Notes under the pieces: generated by a model | Told to the model about the DNA's origin: nothing | Database searches by the model: none | The model's input: only the letters and a program-made list of their open reading frames with translations | In this document: in pieces, positions 16,110-27,897 of the stretch | Layout: each line of letters opens with the position of its first letter | Position numbering within the stretch: the first letter of the stretch is position 1 | Assembly: GCA_032127875.1 (NCBI GenBank) | Contig: JAQBHI010000049.1 | Coordinates: forward strand, 41,979-105,978 | Reading direction: 5' to 3' | Origin: CADEEV01 sp032127875 | Lineage (GTDB): Bacteria > Acidobacteriota > Vicinamibacteria > Fen-336 | DNA: 64,000 nucleotides | Program-made: the position numbers and the translations under genes

Positions 16110-16580
16110 CTACTCGGCAATCTGCTGGGCCAAATAGTTCTCGATGCCGATCTCCTCGATCTGGTGGAGCTGCGCTTCGAGCCAGTCGATGTGCTCCTCC
16201 TCGCTCTTCAGGATTTCTTCGAGGAGCGAACGGCTGCCGTTGTCGCTCCTTTCGGCACTGAGGGCGATGCCGGCGTTGAGTCGCTTCACGGCGTCGTATT
16301 CGAGCTGCAGGTCGAACTCATGCTGCTCCTTGACGTCCTTGCCGACCTGCACCTTCATGTACTTCTGCATGTTCGGCTGACCATCGAAGTAGAGGATGCG
16401 GTCGATCACGAGTTGAGCGTGCTTCATCTCCCCGAGGGATTCCTTGTAGGTGTACTCGGCCAGACGCTTGTAGCGCCAGTTCTCTCGCATCCGGGCGTGA
16501 ATGAAGTACTGGTTGATCGCCGTCAACTCGGCGCACAGCACGTCCCCCAGAACCGCGATGACGTCAGCATTCCCTTTCAC
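16110..16580 (-). CDS. bfr: Bacterioferritin
   Basis: Haem-containing iron-storage ferritin, 156 residues, full length. All di-iron ferroxidase ligands are at canonical positions: Glu18, Glu51, His54, Glu94, Glu127 and His130. Met52, the haem-bridging ligand of bacterioferritins, is present. It forms a 24-mer shell that oxidises Fe(II) and stores ferric mineral. GTG start at 16580 is preceded by GGAGGTG at good spacing. It lies 70 bases downstream of a bacterioferritin-associated ferredoxin gene, the classic iron release partner, so the two form one iron-homeostasis operon. Confidence 0.95.
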   Translation of the reverse strand: MKGNADVIAVLGDVLCAELTAINQYFIHARMRENWRYKRLAEYTYKESLGEMKHAQLVIDRILYFDGQPNMQKYMKVQVGKDVKEQHEFDLQLEYDAVKRLNAGIALSAERSDNGSRSLLEEILKSEEEHIDWLEAQLHQIEEIGIENYLAQQIAE

Positions 16581-16650
16581 GACTCACCTCCGCCGAAAGA
16601 CCTGGCCAGGATTCTAGTCCGAACGGCGAGGCTTTTTTTCTGGGAGAAGG

Positions 16651-16851
16651 CTAGCGCCGCGGGGCGAGGTAGGCCTTGAGATCCGGGAGGCAGGCGGTGC
16701 ACGTCTGGCCACACCCGGTGCGCTTGCCCAGATCCTCGAGACTGAGCTGCTCGCACGCCAGTTTTTCGGCGATCTCTTCGAAGCGCATGTCGGAGCACTC
16801 GCAACGAGTCATCGGGGGCGGCGACCAGAGCAGCTTGACGAACGCGGCCAT
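16651..16851 (-). CDS. bfd: Bacterioferritin-associated ferredoxin (BFD-like [2Fe-2S] protein)
   Basis: A 66-residue protein with the BFD cluster ligands: CEC near residues 17-19 and CGQTC/TAC around residues 47-53. In known systems Bfd docks on bacterioferritin and reduces the stored ferric core through the haem. The start ATG 16851 gives a 13-residue N-terminal extension; an internal ATG before TRCECSDM would give a more typical length. Upstream, a perfect AT-rich palindrome at 16873-16887 probably provides iron regulation for bfd and bfr. Confidence 0.85.
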   Translation of the reverse strand: MAAFVKLLWSPPPMTRCECSDMRFEEIAEKLACEQLSLEDLGKRTGCGQTCTACLPDLKAYLAPRR

Positions 16852-16872
16852 ACGCCAAAATCCTACTGAAAC

Positions 16873-16887
16873 TGAATTTCAAATTCA
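16873..16887. promoter_or_regulatory. Fur-like operator (7-1-7 inverted repeat)
   Basis: TGAATTTCAAATTCA is a perfect 7-1-7 inverted repeat, the same architecture as the Fur-family consensus TGATAATnATTATCA. It is strikingly AT-rich for this GC-rich region and lies 21 bases upstream of bfd. It probably binds a Fur-family repressor and controls bfd-bfr; it could also affect the divergent zinc-ribbon gene. Confidence 0.6.
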
Positions 16888-16920
16888 AGTCGGCCCCGAA
16901 CCGAAGGTGCGTGCGGGTGC

Positions 16921-16926
16921 TAGAAT
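16921..16926 (+). promoter_or_regulatory. Putative -10 element (TAGAAT) of the small CPCC protein gene
   Basis: TAGAAT ends 9 bases before the GTG at 16936, the spacing expected for a leaderless mRNA. No good -35 is seen. It sits about 35 bases from the Fur-like palindrome. Confidence 0.4.
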
Positions 16927-16935
16927 CGGCGCATC

Positions 16936-17226
16936 GTGCCCGAGGCCTTCGACATCACCTGCCCGTGCTGCTCGGCCCTGCTCAAGGTCGACCCCGAGAC
17001 CGGAGCGATCGTCTGGGTCGAGCAGAAGAAGGCTCCGGCCAGGGACTTCGACGACCTGGTGAACCGGGTGCACTCGCAAAAGAGCCAGCTCGACGAGAAG
17101 TTCGCGCGCTCGGTCGAACAGACGAAGAACGCGAAGCAGATCCTCGAGAAGAAGTTCGAGGAGGCTCGGCGGCGTGCCGAGGCCGACCCGACCAAGCGCC
17201 CACCCAGCCCCTTCGACAACGAGTAG
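16936..17226 (+). CDS. Small CPCC-motif protein with coiled-coil tail, function unknown
   Basis: A 96-residue protein. The N-terminus reads FDITCPCCSALLKVDPETGAIVW, a half zinc-ribbon-like CPCC knuckle with a short beta segment. The rest is charged and helical (HSQKSQLDEKFARSVEQTKNAKQILEKKFEEARRRAE). It is read as a conserved hypothetical protein; metal binding by the CPCC group is plausible but a second Cys pair is absent, so a dimer might be needed. Start GTG follows a TAGAAT box. A small membrane protein and a GT2 lie immediately downstream. Confidence 0.7.
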   Translation: MPEAFDITCPCCSALLKVDPETGAIVWVEQKKAPARDFDDLVNRVHSQKSQLDEKFARSVEQTKNAKQILEKKFEEARRRAEADPTKRPPSPFDNE

Positions 17227-17233
17227 GCGGAGA

Positions 17234-17755
17234 ATGCCGGAGGGCAGGGCGCTGTCGCTGTGGCTGGCTGGCCTGTGGCTGGGCCTGCTGCTGGCCTCCT
17301 GGGTTTCGGCTACAGCCAGCTTCCGCAGCGTCGATCACGTGCTCGGACCCGGGCAGCGGCCCGAGTTGGAGACGCGGCTGAGCGCGGTCGCTGCTGGCGA
17401 TCGCCGCCTGGTCCTGCGCTACCTGGCGGCCGAGATCAACCGCTGGATGTTCCGGCGCTGGGGTGTCGCCCAACTGGCACTGAGCCTCGCCCTGCTCGCA
17501 GCCGCGTGGCGCGGCGGGGCGGCGCTGCGGACGATTCTGGGGTTGGCGCTCGCGATCGTCGTCGTGCAGTCGCTGGCGCTCGCACCCCCGATCGAGTCGC
17601 TGGGCCGCTCCATCGATTTCGTGCCTCGCCCGCTGCCTCCTGAGATCGCCCGCCGCTTCGGCCTGCTGCATGCCGGGTTCGTCGGCCTCGACCTCGTCAA
17701 GGCGCTGCTGCTCGCTGCGGCGGGATACCTGCTCGCGTGCCGGCCGTTCCCTTGA
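17234..17755 (+). CDS. Small integral membrane protein, function unknown
   Basis: A 173-residue protein with four hydrophobic segments: LSLWLAGLWLGLLLASWV at the N-terminus, LALSLALLAAAW and ILGLALAIVVVQSLALA centrally, and a C-terminal segment. ATG at 17234 follows a GCGGAG ribosome-binding site only 7 bases after the previous stop; an upstream in-frame start would overlap the previous gene by 50 bases and add a non-membrane, Pro/Arg-rich segment. The family is not recognised. A GT2 gene starts 4 bases downstream. Confidence 0.65.
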   Translation: MPEGRALSLWLAGLWLGLLLASWVSATASFRSVDHVLGPGQRPELETRLSAVAAGDRRLVLRYLAAEINRWMFRRWGVAQLALSLALLAAAWRGGAALRTILGLALAIVVVQSLALAPPIESLGRSIDFVPRPLPPEIARRFGLLHAGFVGLDLVKALLLAAAGYLLACRPFP

Positions 17756-17759
17756 ACTC

Positions 17760-18752
17760 GTGACATCCGTCTCCGTGATCGTTCCGGTCAGGGACGCGGC
17801 GGCTTTCCTGGAGCGGACGCTGCCGCCGCTGATCGCGAGCCTGCCAGAGGGCGCCGAGCTGATCGTGAGCGACGATGCGTCGGACGACGCCTCCGCGGCC
17901 GTAGCGCGGACACACGGCGCGCGTGTGGTCAGCCATCCCACTGCGACTGGCCCGGCCGCCGCCAGAAACCGCGGCGCGAACGCGGCCCTGGGCGCGATCC
18001 TGGTGTTTCTCGACGCGGATGTCCGCGTTCACACCGACACCCTCGCGCGACTCCTCGGCGCCTTCCGGGACCCCGCGATCGTGGCTGCCTTTGGTTCCTA
18101 CGACGCCACGCCCGAGGCCCGTTCCTGGATCAGCCTTTACAAGAACCTGGCCCACCATTTCGTCCACCAGCGCTCGAGCGGAGAGGCCTCGACGTTCTGG
18201 GCGGGTTGCGGGGCGATCCGCGCCTCCGTCTTCCGCGCGCTGGGCGGCTTCGATGAGGCGTACCGACGGCCGTCGATCGAGGACGTGGAGCTGGGCTACC
18301 GGTTGCGCGCCCGCGGCCATCGCACCCGCCTGCTGCCTACGGCGCAGGTCACGCATCTCAAGGAATGGTCGCTCGTGAGCTGGCTGCGCGCCGATTTCGC
18401 CGACCGGGCGGTGCCTTGGGCCAGGCTACTGCGCGAGGGACGCGGCCTACCCTGCGAGCTCAACTTCACCGGGCTGGACCGGGCCGCGTCGCTGCTGGTC
18501 GCCCTCGGCTGCGCCGGCCTGCTTACCGGAGCGTTCGTCCCCCTGGCGCCGCTCAGCGGCGTGGCTGCGTTCGCACTCGCACTCGCCCTCGATGCGCGCT
18601 TTCTCGGTTTTTGCATGCAGCGAGCGGGCATTCCATTTGCGCTCGCCGCCGCCGGCCTCCAGCTGCTGCACCGCATCGCTGGCCTCATCGGGCTTCTGGT
18701 CGGCTTCGCAACGCCTGGCCCGCGCCTTGCCTCGACCCCGCCATCCACCTAA
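17760..18752 (+). CDS. Glycosyltransferase family 2, membrane-associated
   Basis: A 330-residue GT-A enzyme. The core begins immediately with VSVIVPVRDAAAFLERTLPPL, then GPAAARNRGA, LVFLDADVRVH (DxD metal motif), FWAGCGAIRASVFRALGGFDE and EDVELGYRLRARGHR. Two or more hydrophobic helices near residues 240-320 suggest membrane association, as in dolichyl-phosphate-sugar or polyprenyl-linked glycan synthases. GTG 17760 is the start, 4 bases after the previous stop. The donor and acceptor are unknown; the family is secure. Confidence 0.87.
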   Translation: MTSVSVIVPVRDAAAFLERTLPPLIASLPEGAELIVSDDASDDASAAVARTHGARVVSHPTATGPAAARNRGANAALGAILVFLDADVRVHTDTLARLLGAFRDPAIVAAFGSYDATPEARSWISLYKNLAHHFVHQRSSGEASTFWAGCGAIRASVFRALGGFDEAYRRPSIEDVELGYRLRARGHRTRLLPTAQVTHLKEWSLVSWLRADFADRAVPWARLLREGRGLPCELNFTGLDRAASLLVALGCAGLLTGAFVPLAPLSGVAAFALALALDARFLGFCMQRAGIPFALAAAGLQLLHRIAGLIGLLVGFATPGPRLASTPPST

Positions 18753-18791
18753 GATCGCCTGGGGCTCGTTTCCATTGGAGGTCAGCGAAGC

Positions 18792-19280
18792 ATGAAGCGT
18801 CGATTGTTCCTTTCGTCATCCCTCATCGTCCTGGCCACGCTACCCGTCTTCGCGCATGGCGTGGCGCGCGGCGAAGCGAAGGCAACCGTGGCGGGCAAAG
18901 CCGTCTCGATCGAGTACGGGCGCCCCAGCTTGCAAGGCCGCGACGTGCTGAGCCTCGCGACGGCAGGCGAGCCGTGGCGCATGGGCGCTGACGCCGCGAC
19001 CACGCTCACCACCGCAGCGGAGCTCGCCTTCGGCACCGTCGCCGTGCCCAAGGGCAGCTACATCCTGACGGCCACGAAGGACGACAAGGGCGGCTGGACG
19101 CTCAACGTCCGCGACAAGGCCGATCGCAAGAACGTGATCGCGAACGTTCCGCTCAGCTCTGCCGCTCTCACCGAGAGCGTCGATCTGTTGACGGTCGAAC
19201 TCAAGGGCGAGAAGGACAAGGGCAGCTTCACGATGAGTTGGGGGACCGCGGCCTTCTCGGCAAGCTTCACGGGGAAGTAG
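18792..19280 (+). CDS. DUF2911-domain secreted protein
   Basis: A 162-residue protein with an N-terminal signal peptide (KRRLFLSSSLIVLATLPVFAHG). The mature part has the DUF2911 pattern: IEYGRPSLQGRDVLSLATAGEPWRMGADAATTLTT, then VPKGSYILTATKDDKGGWTLNV. DUF2911 proteins are small beta-sandwich exported proteins common in Bacteroidota and Acidobacteriota with no established activity. A GGAGG ribosome-binding site precedes ATG 18792 and a TAAGAT box lies about 40 bases upstream. Convergent with the pyrophosphatase gene. Confidence 0.8.
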   Translation: MKRRLFLSSSLIVLATLPVFAHGVARGEAKATVAGKAVSIEYGRPSLQGRDVLSLATAGEPWRMGADAATTLTTAAELAFGTVAVPKGSYILTATKDDKGGWTLNVRDKADRKNVIANVPLSSAALTESVDLLTVELKGEKDKGSFTMSWGTAAFSASFTGK

Positions 19281-19300
19281 CCGCGCCGGACTAGGGGCGC

Positions 19301-21343
<2,043 letters not shown>

Positions 21344-21372
21344 GGTTCAGTCTCCTTCGTCCGAAAAAGGGG

Positions 21373-22071
21373 CTAGGTCCTGTGCTGCGGGCCGGCCGAG
21401 GCGCCAGCCTTCCGTTCCGTGTAGACCGTCCACGCGATCGGCACGACGGAGAGGAACACTACCACTAGCGCGATCTTGTCGATGTTTGCAGCGAGATCGA
21501 AGCCGGGCCAGAAGCGATGCAGCAGCGGCGGGAGCAGGTAGCCGGCCAGCACCATGCTCCACACCCAGCTGAAGGCGCCGAGCACGTTCCAGGCCGCGAA
21601 CGTCCGGAACGGCATCTTCGTCACCCCGGCGACGATGGGCGCGAAGGTTCGAACGATCGGCACCCAACGCCCCGCGACGATGAAGAAAGTGCCCCAACGC
21701 TCGTAGAAGCGCTCGGTCCGCTGAAGGTAGGCCTGCTTGAAGATGGGAATGCCCAGGAAGGCCACGTCCCTCCAGGTGTAGAGCGCGCGACCAAACCAGC
21801 TGCCGAGCCAGTAGCCTACCTGGTCGCCCAGCACGCCGAAGACGGGAACGACGGTGAGCAGGAGCGGCAGCGACAGCAGCGGCCGCCCCGAAGCGCCGGG
21901 CGTGGCGGCGAAGATGCCGCAGAGCACGAGCATCGAGTCGCCCGGCAGCAGGGCGAAGAAGCCCGTCTCCGCGAAAATCACCAGGCAGATGGCCGGCAGG
22001 CCACCCGTCTGGATCAGCCACTGAATGCCCTCGGGCTTCAGCAGCCACAGCAGCTTTTCAACAAGCTCCAA
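21373..22071 (-). CDS. DedA/VTT-family membrane protein
   Basis: A 232-residue integral membrane protein. It has the family entrance motif ETGFFALLPGDSML, and the conserved GRWVPIVRTFAPIVAGVTKM re-entrant region. DedA proteins act in undecaprenyl-phosphate or phospholipid translocation and are coupled to the proton motive force. TTG at 22071 follows an AGGAG-type ribosome-binding site. Being placed between two pyrophosphatases suggests co-expression with ion-gradient maintenance. Substrate is unknown. Confidence 0.9.
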   Translation of the reverse strand: MELVEKLLWLLKPEGIQWLIQTGGLPAICLVIFAETGFFALLPGDSMLVLCGIFAATPGASGRPLLSLPLLLTVVPVFGVLGDQVGYWLGSWFGRALYTWRDVAFLGIPIFKQAYLQRTERFYERWGTFFIVAGRWVPIVRTFAPIVAGVTKMPFRTFAAWNVLGAFSWVWSMVLAGYLLPPLLHRFWPGFDLAANIDKIALVVVFLSVVPIAWTVYTERKAGASAGPQHRT

Positions 22072-22153
22072 GGCGGTCTTCTCCTGCGTGCCGGTTGGAA
22101 AAGTCCAGTTCGAGCCTCGAAGTCCGGCCGCGAAGCGGCGTCGCTCGCATCCC

Positions 22154-24316
<2,163 letters not shown>

Positions 24317-24509
24317 GGCAGTCACCTAAACGGCTGATCTACTCTTGAAGGGGACCGGGGCGGATAAGCCGAGCCGCCCGCCCTCGTCAAGGTCCAGCAG
24401 GCCACGCCTCAGCCCTGGCTCCCCTGGCGGAGCGGCGGATTCATTCCGGCGCGTAGCGGTCGGGGGGAGCCCGAGGGCGCGGGGGGCATGGGTCCGTACC
24501 CCCGGGTTC

Positions 24510-25883
24510 TTAGTGAGCTGCCGACAGTTCCTTCACCAGCCCTGTGACAAAGGCCTTGGCGTCGCCAAACAGCATCAGCGTCTTGTCGAGGTAGAACAGT
24601 TCGTTTTCGATGCCCGCAAAACCGTGGCTCATGCCGCGCTTGATGACCATCACGGTGCGGGCTTTGTCCACATCGAGGATCGGCATGCCGTAGACGGGGC
24701 TGCCCTTGTCGTGGCGCGCCGCCGGGTTCGTCACGTCGTTGGCGCCGATCACCAGTGCGACGTCGGCCTGGCCCATTTCCGGGTTCGCGTCCTCCATCTC
24801 GAGCAGCTTGTCGTACGGGACGTCCGCCTCGGCCAGCAGCACGTTCATGTGGCCAGGCATGCGCCCGGCCACTGGGTGGATCGCGTAGCGCACCTGGACG
24901 CCCTTCCTGGCGAGTGCATCGGCCAGTTCGCGAACCTTGTGCTGGGCCTGGGCCACGGCCATGCCGTAACCGGGAACGATCATCACCGAAGTTGCCGCCT
25001 CGAGTATCCCCGCGGCCTCCTCGGGGGTCGCGCTGCGCACCGTCTTCTGCTCGCCCGCCGCGGCCGTGGCCCGGACTTGGCCGAAGGCGCCGAACAGCAC
25101 GTTCGTGAACGAGCGATTCATGGCCTTGCACATGATGACCGACAGGATCAGGCCCGAAGAGCCGTCGAGCGAACCCGCTATGATCAGCAGCTTGTTGTCC
25201 AGCACGAAGCCCATCGCCGCCGCGGCCAGGCCCGCGTAGGAGTTGAGCAGCGAGATCACGGTCGGCATGTCGGCGCCGCCGATCGGGATGATGAACAGCA
25301 CCCCGAAGACGAGAGCCAGCGCCGCCATGGCCGGGAACAAGGCGCTCTTCGTCGGGTCGAGGACGAGCAGCACGGCGACGACGCCGGCGGCGGCGAAGAT
25401 CGAGAGGTTGACCAGGTTCTGCCCGCGGTAGATGATCGGCCGCGTCGGCAAGAGTTCCTGGAGCTTGCCAAACGCCATCAGGCTCGCAGTGAAGGTGAGG
25501 AAGCCGAGCACTACCTCGAGCGCGAGTGCCGCCATCGTGAAGCGGCTGAGCTCGTGGGCGCGGAGGTAGTACTCGGCCGTGCCGACCAGTGCCGCGGCCA
25601 GAGCGCCGAAGGCGTGCGAGAGGGCCGTCCGCTGTGGCACAGCCGTCATCGGCATCATCGCCATCGGCACGCCGATCACAGTACCCAGGACGAAGGCGAC
25701 CGCGATCCACCGGTAGCTGACGATTTCCGGCAGGGCGAGCGTCCCACCGATGGCGAGGGCCATGCCCAGGGCGCCGACCAGCACGCCGCGGCGGGCGGTC
25801 GCAACGGACGAGAGCCACTTGAGCGCCAGGATGAAGGCGGCGGCGGCGGCGAGGTAGACGATCTCTATGAAGCTGTGGGTCAC
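24510..25883 (-). CDS. pntB: NAD(P) transhydrogenase subunit beta
   Basis: A 457-residue protein: about nine transmembrane helices, then a soluble NADP(H)-binding domain III. Diagnostic segments include FIIPIGGADMPTVISLLNSYAGLAAAAMGF, DGSSGLILSVIMCKAMNRS, VIVPGYGMAVAQAQ in domain III (here MIVPGYGMAVAQAQ), and GANDVTNPAA. Together with alpha subunits it couples hydride transfer from NADH to NADP+ with proton entry. GTG 25883 overlaps the pntA2 stop (GTGA). The NAD-binding alpha-1 subunit is not in the window. Confidence 0.95.
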   Translation of the reverse strand: MTHSFIEIVYLAAAAAFILALKWLSSVATARRGVLVGALGMALAIGGTLALPEIVSYRWIAVAFVLGTVIGVPMAMMPMTAVPQRTALSHAFGALAAALVGTAEYYLRAHELSRFTMAALALEVVLGFLTFTASLMAFGKLQELLPTRPIIYRGQNLVNLSIFAAAGVVAVLLVLDPTKSALFPAMAALALVFGVLFIIPIGGADMPTVISLLNSYAGLAAAAMGFVLDNKLLIIAGSLDGSSGLILSVIMCKAMNRSFTNVLFGAFGQVRATAAAGEQKTVRSATPEEAAGILEAATSVMIVPGYGMAVAQAQHKVRELADALARKGVQVRYAIHPVAGRMPGHMNVLLAEADVPYDKLLEMEDANPEMGQADVALVIGANDVTNPAARHDKGSPVYGMPILDVDKARTVMVIKRGMSHGFAGIENELFYLDKTLMLFGDAKAFVTGLVKELSAAH

Positions 25884-26173
25884 TTCTTCCCGCCGTCACG
25901 CCTCTTGAACATGCCAACCATGCGCCATGTGATCAGGAAGCCGCCGACGACGTTGATCATCGACGCGGTCACCGCGGCGGTGCCGAGCAGCGTGCTGAGG
26001 CTCGTTTCCTGACGGCCCGCAATCACGATCGAGCCGACGACCGCGATCGCCGAGATCGCGTTCGTCAGGGACATGAGCGGGGTGTGGAGCAGGGGCGAGA
26101 CGCGCTTGATGATCTCGAAGCCGATGAACGTCGCGAGCAGCAGGATGTAGAGCAGCGGGAGCAGGTCTTGCAG
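25880..26173 (-). CDS. pntA2: NAD(P) transhydrogenase subunit alpha, membrane part (PntA2); apparent CTG start
   Basis: The protein begins LQDLLPLLYILLLATFIGFEIIKRVSPLLHTPLMSLTNAISAI, exactly the domain IIa fold of PntA2, and ends with two more helices. The best start is CTG at 26173, 6 bases after an AAGGAG ribosome-binding site, which gives the normal family N-terminus and about 97 residues. The only standard upstream codon in frame is ATG 26263, which would add 30 Cys/Arg/Thr-rich residues and overlap the APC gene by 62 bases. The protein anchors the soluble NAD-binding alpha-1 subunit, whose gene is missing here. Confidence 0.82.
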   Translation of the reverse strand: MQDLLPLLYILLLATFIGFEIIKRVSPLLHTPLMSLTNAISAIAVVGSIVIAGRQETSLSTLLGTAAVTASMINVVGGFLITWRMVGMFKRRDGGKK

Positions 26174-26201
26174 CGGGGTCTCCTTGGAAGTGGCCTTCGG
26201 C

Positions 26202-27740
26202 CTATTTATTGGCGTCCTGGCGTCGCAGCTTCGCGAGCACGCTGTGCTGACGCCCGTAGCCAAAGTAGATGGCGAAGCCGAGCGCGAGCCAGACGAACAG
26301 CCGCAGCCAGTTTTCGCTCGGGAGCGAGAACATCAGCATCAGGCAAAGCAGGATGCCCGCCACCGGAGAGAAGCTGCCCAGCGGCGCGCGGAACGGTCGC
26401 TCGGCGTTCGGGTTCGTGATGCGCATGATCAGCACGGCGCCGCACACGATAACGAACGCGAGCAGCGTGCCGATGTTCACGAGCTCAGCGAGAATGCGTA
26501 GCGGGACGAGCGCCCCGACGACGCCCACGAAGGCGCCGGTGAGGATGGTGGACTTCCAGGGCGTCCGAAACTTCTCGTGGACTGCGCCGAAGAAGCTCTC
26601 GGGCAGCAGGCCGTCGCGCGCCATCGCCAGGAACACCCGCGGCTGGCTGAGCATCATCACGAGCAGCACGGAGGTGATCCCGGCCAGCGCCCCGGCCGAG
26701 ACCAGCAGCTGGATCCACGGCAGCCCGACTTGCTTGAAGGCGTCGGAAACGGGCGCGTCGATGTTGATCTTGGCATACGGCACCATCCCCGTCAGCACGG
26801 CCGACACGGCGATGTAGAGCACGGTGCACAGGACCAGCGATGCGATGATGCCGATGGGCACGTCGCGCGAAGGATTCTTCGCCTCCTCGGCATGCGTCGA
26901 GATCGAGTCGAACCCGATGTAGGCGAAGAAGATCGTGGCGGCCGCGGCCAGCATGCCGAGCGGCTCGCCGCCCTTACCCGTCTCGCCGATCACCGTGTGG
27001 CCGAACACCGCGAGGCCGGAGTAGCCAAAGGGCGCGAACGGATGCCAGTTGGCCGGGTCGACGTAAAAGGCTCCGACGCCGATCACGATGAAGACGACCG
27101 CCAGCTTGATCACGACCATCGTCGTATTGAAAGTCGCGCTCTCCTGGATGCCCTTGACCAGCACCACCGTCACGGCGAGCGCGATCAGCAGCGCAGGCAG
27201 GTCGAAGAGCGTCCCGGTGGCCGAGACCAGCCCGGTCGCCGGGTCGAAGTCGAAGGGCGCGTTGGTAAGGGCGTGCGGAACGTGGAAGTTCAAGCTGATC
27301 GCAGTGAGGACGCCCTGGACGTACTGATTTTCCAGCAGGTCCTGAAAGTAGTGGGACCAGCCGTGGGCCACCGTGGCCGAGGCGACCGCGTATTCGAGGA
27401 TCAGGTCCCAGCCGATGATCCAGGCGAACAACTCGCCCAGCGTTGCATACGCATAGGTATACGCCGAGCCCGCCACGGGAGCCATGGAAGCGAACTCCGC
27501 GTAGCACAGCGCCGCGAAGATACAGGCGAGGCCGGAGACCACGAACGAGAGCATCAGGGCGGGGCCGGCCTTGTCATGAGCCGCGACGCCGGTGAGCACG
27601 AAGATGCCGGTGCCGATGATGGCGCCGACGCCGAGGCTCGTGAGTTGGACCGGGCCGAGCACCCGGCGCAGGCGATTATCGCCCTTCGCTTCCTCGAGCA
27701 GCATGCTGAGCGGCTTGCGCGCAAACAATGGACCGGACAA
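26202..27740 (-). CDS. APC-family amino acid permease (CAT-like)
   Basis: A 512-residue transporter with about 12-14 hydrophobic helices. The TM1 unwound motif is GVGAIIGTGIFVLTG, followed by the KxG-type N-terminal KPLSMLLEEAKGDNRLRRVLG typical of cationic amino acid transporter-like YfnA/YhdG proteins; the TM6-region motif FFAYIGFDSISTHAEEAKNPSRDVPIGI is intact. It probably imports an amino acid by proton symport. TTG at 27740 is the start. It is divergent from the NSS transporter and lies directly upstream of pntA2, where pntA1 would be expected. Confidence 0.92.
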   Translation of the reverse strand: MSGPLFARKPLSMLLEEAKGDNRLRRVLGPVQLTSLGVGAIIGTGIFVLTGVAAHDKAGPALMLSFVVSGLACIFAALCYAEFASMAPVAGSAYTYAYATLGELFAWIIGWDLILEYAVASATVAHGWSHYFQDLLENQYVQGVLTAISLNFHVPHALTNAPFDFDPATGLVSATGTLFDLPALLIALAVTVVLVKGIQESATFNTTMVVIKLAVVFIVIGVGAFYVDPANWHPFAPFGYSGLAVFGHTVIGETGKGGEPLGMLAAAATIFFAYIGFDSISTHAEEAKNPSRDVPIGIIASLVLCTVLYIAVSAVLTGMVPYAKINIDAPVSDAFKQVGLPWIQLLVSAGALAGITSVLLVMMLSQPRVFLAMARDGLLPESFFGAVHEKFRTPWKSTILTGAFVGVVGALVPLRILAELVNIGTLLAFVIVCGAVLIMRITNPNAERPFRAPLGSFSPVAGILLCLMLMFSLPSENWLRLFVWLALGFAIYFGYGRQHSVLAKLRRQDANK

Positions 27741-27897
27741 GGAGGCCCCCCCTTCGGGCGCCCCATACGATGCTTCCGCTCGCGCGCCGCGTCAAGCGCC
27801 CCCGCCCCGGGGCGCTTTGCTTTTTGCGCTCGCTCCCTTATTCTCCCGGCGTCCTCAATCTCGAGAATGTTGAGCTCGTCACGCTAAAGGGGTGAGC

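Noticed and set aside
26173..26263. Longer pntA2 product from ATG 26263
   Set aside because: It would add 30 non-conserved Cys/Arg-rich residues and overlap the permease gene by 62 bases; the family N-terminus begins at CTG 26173.
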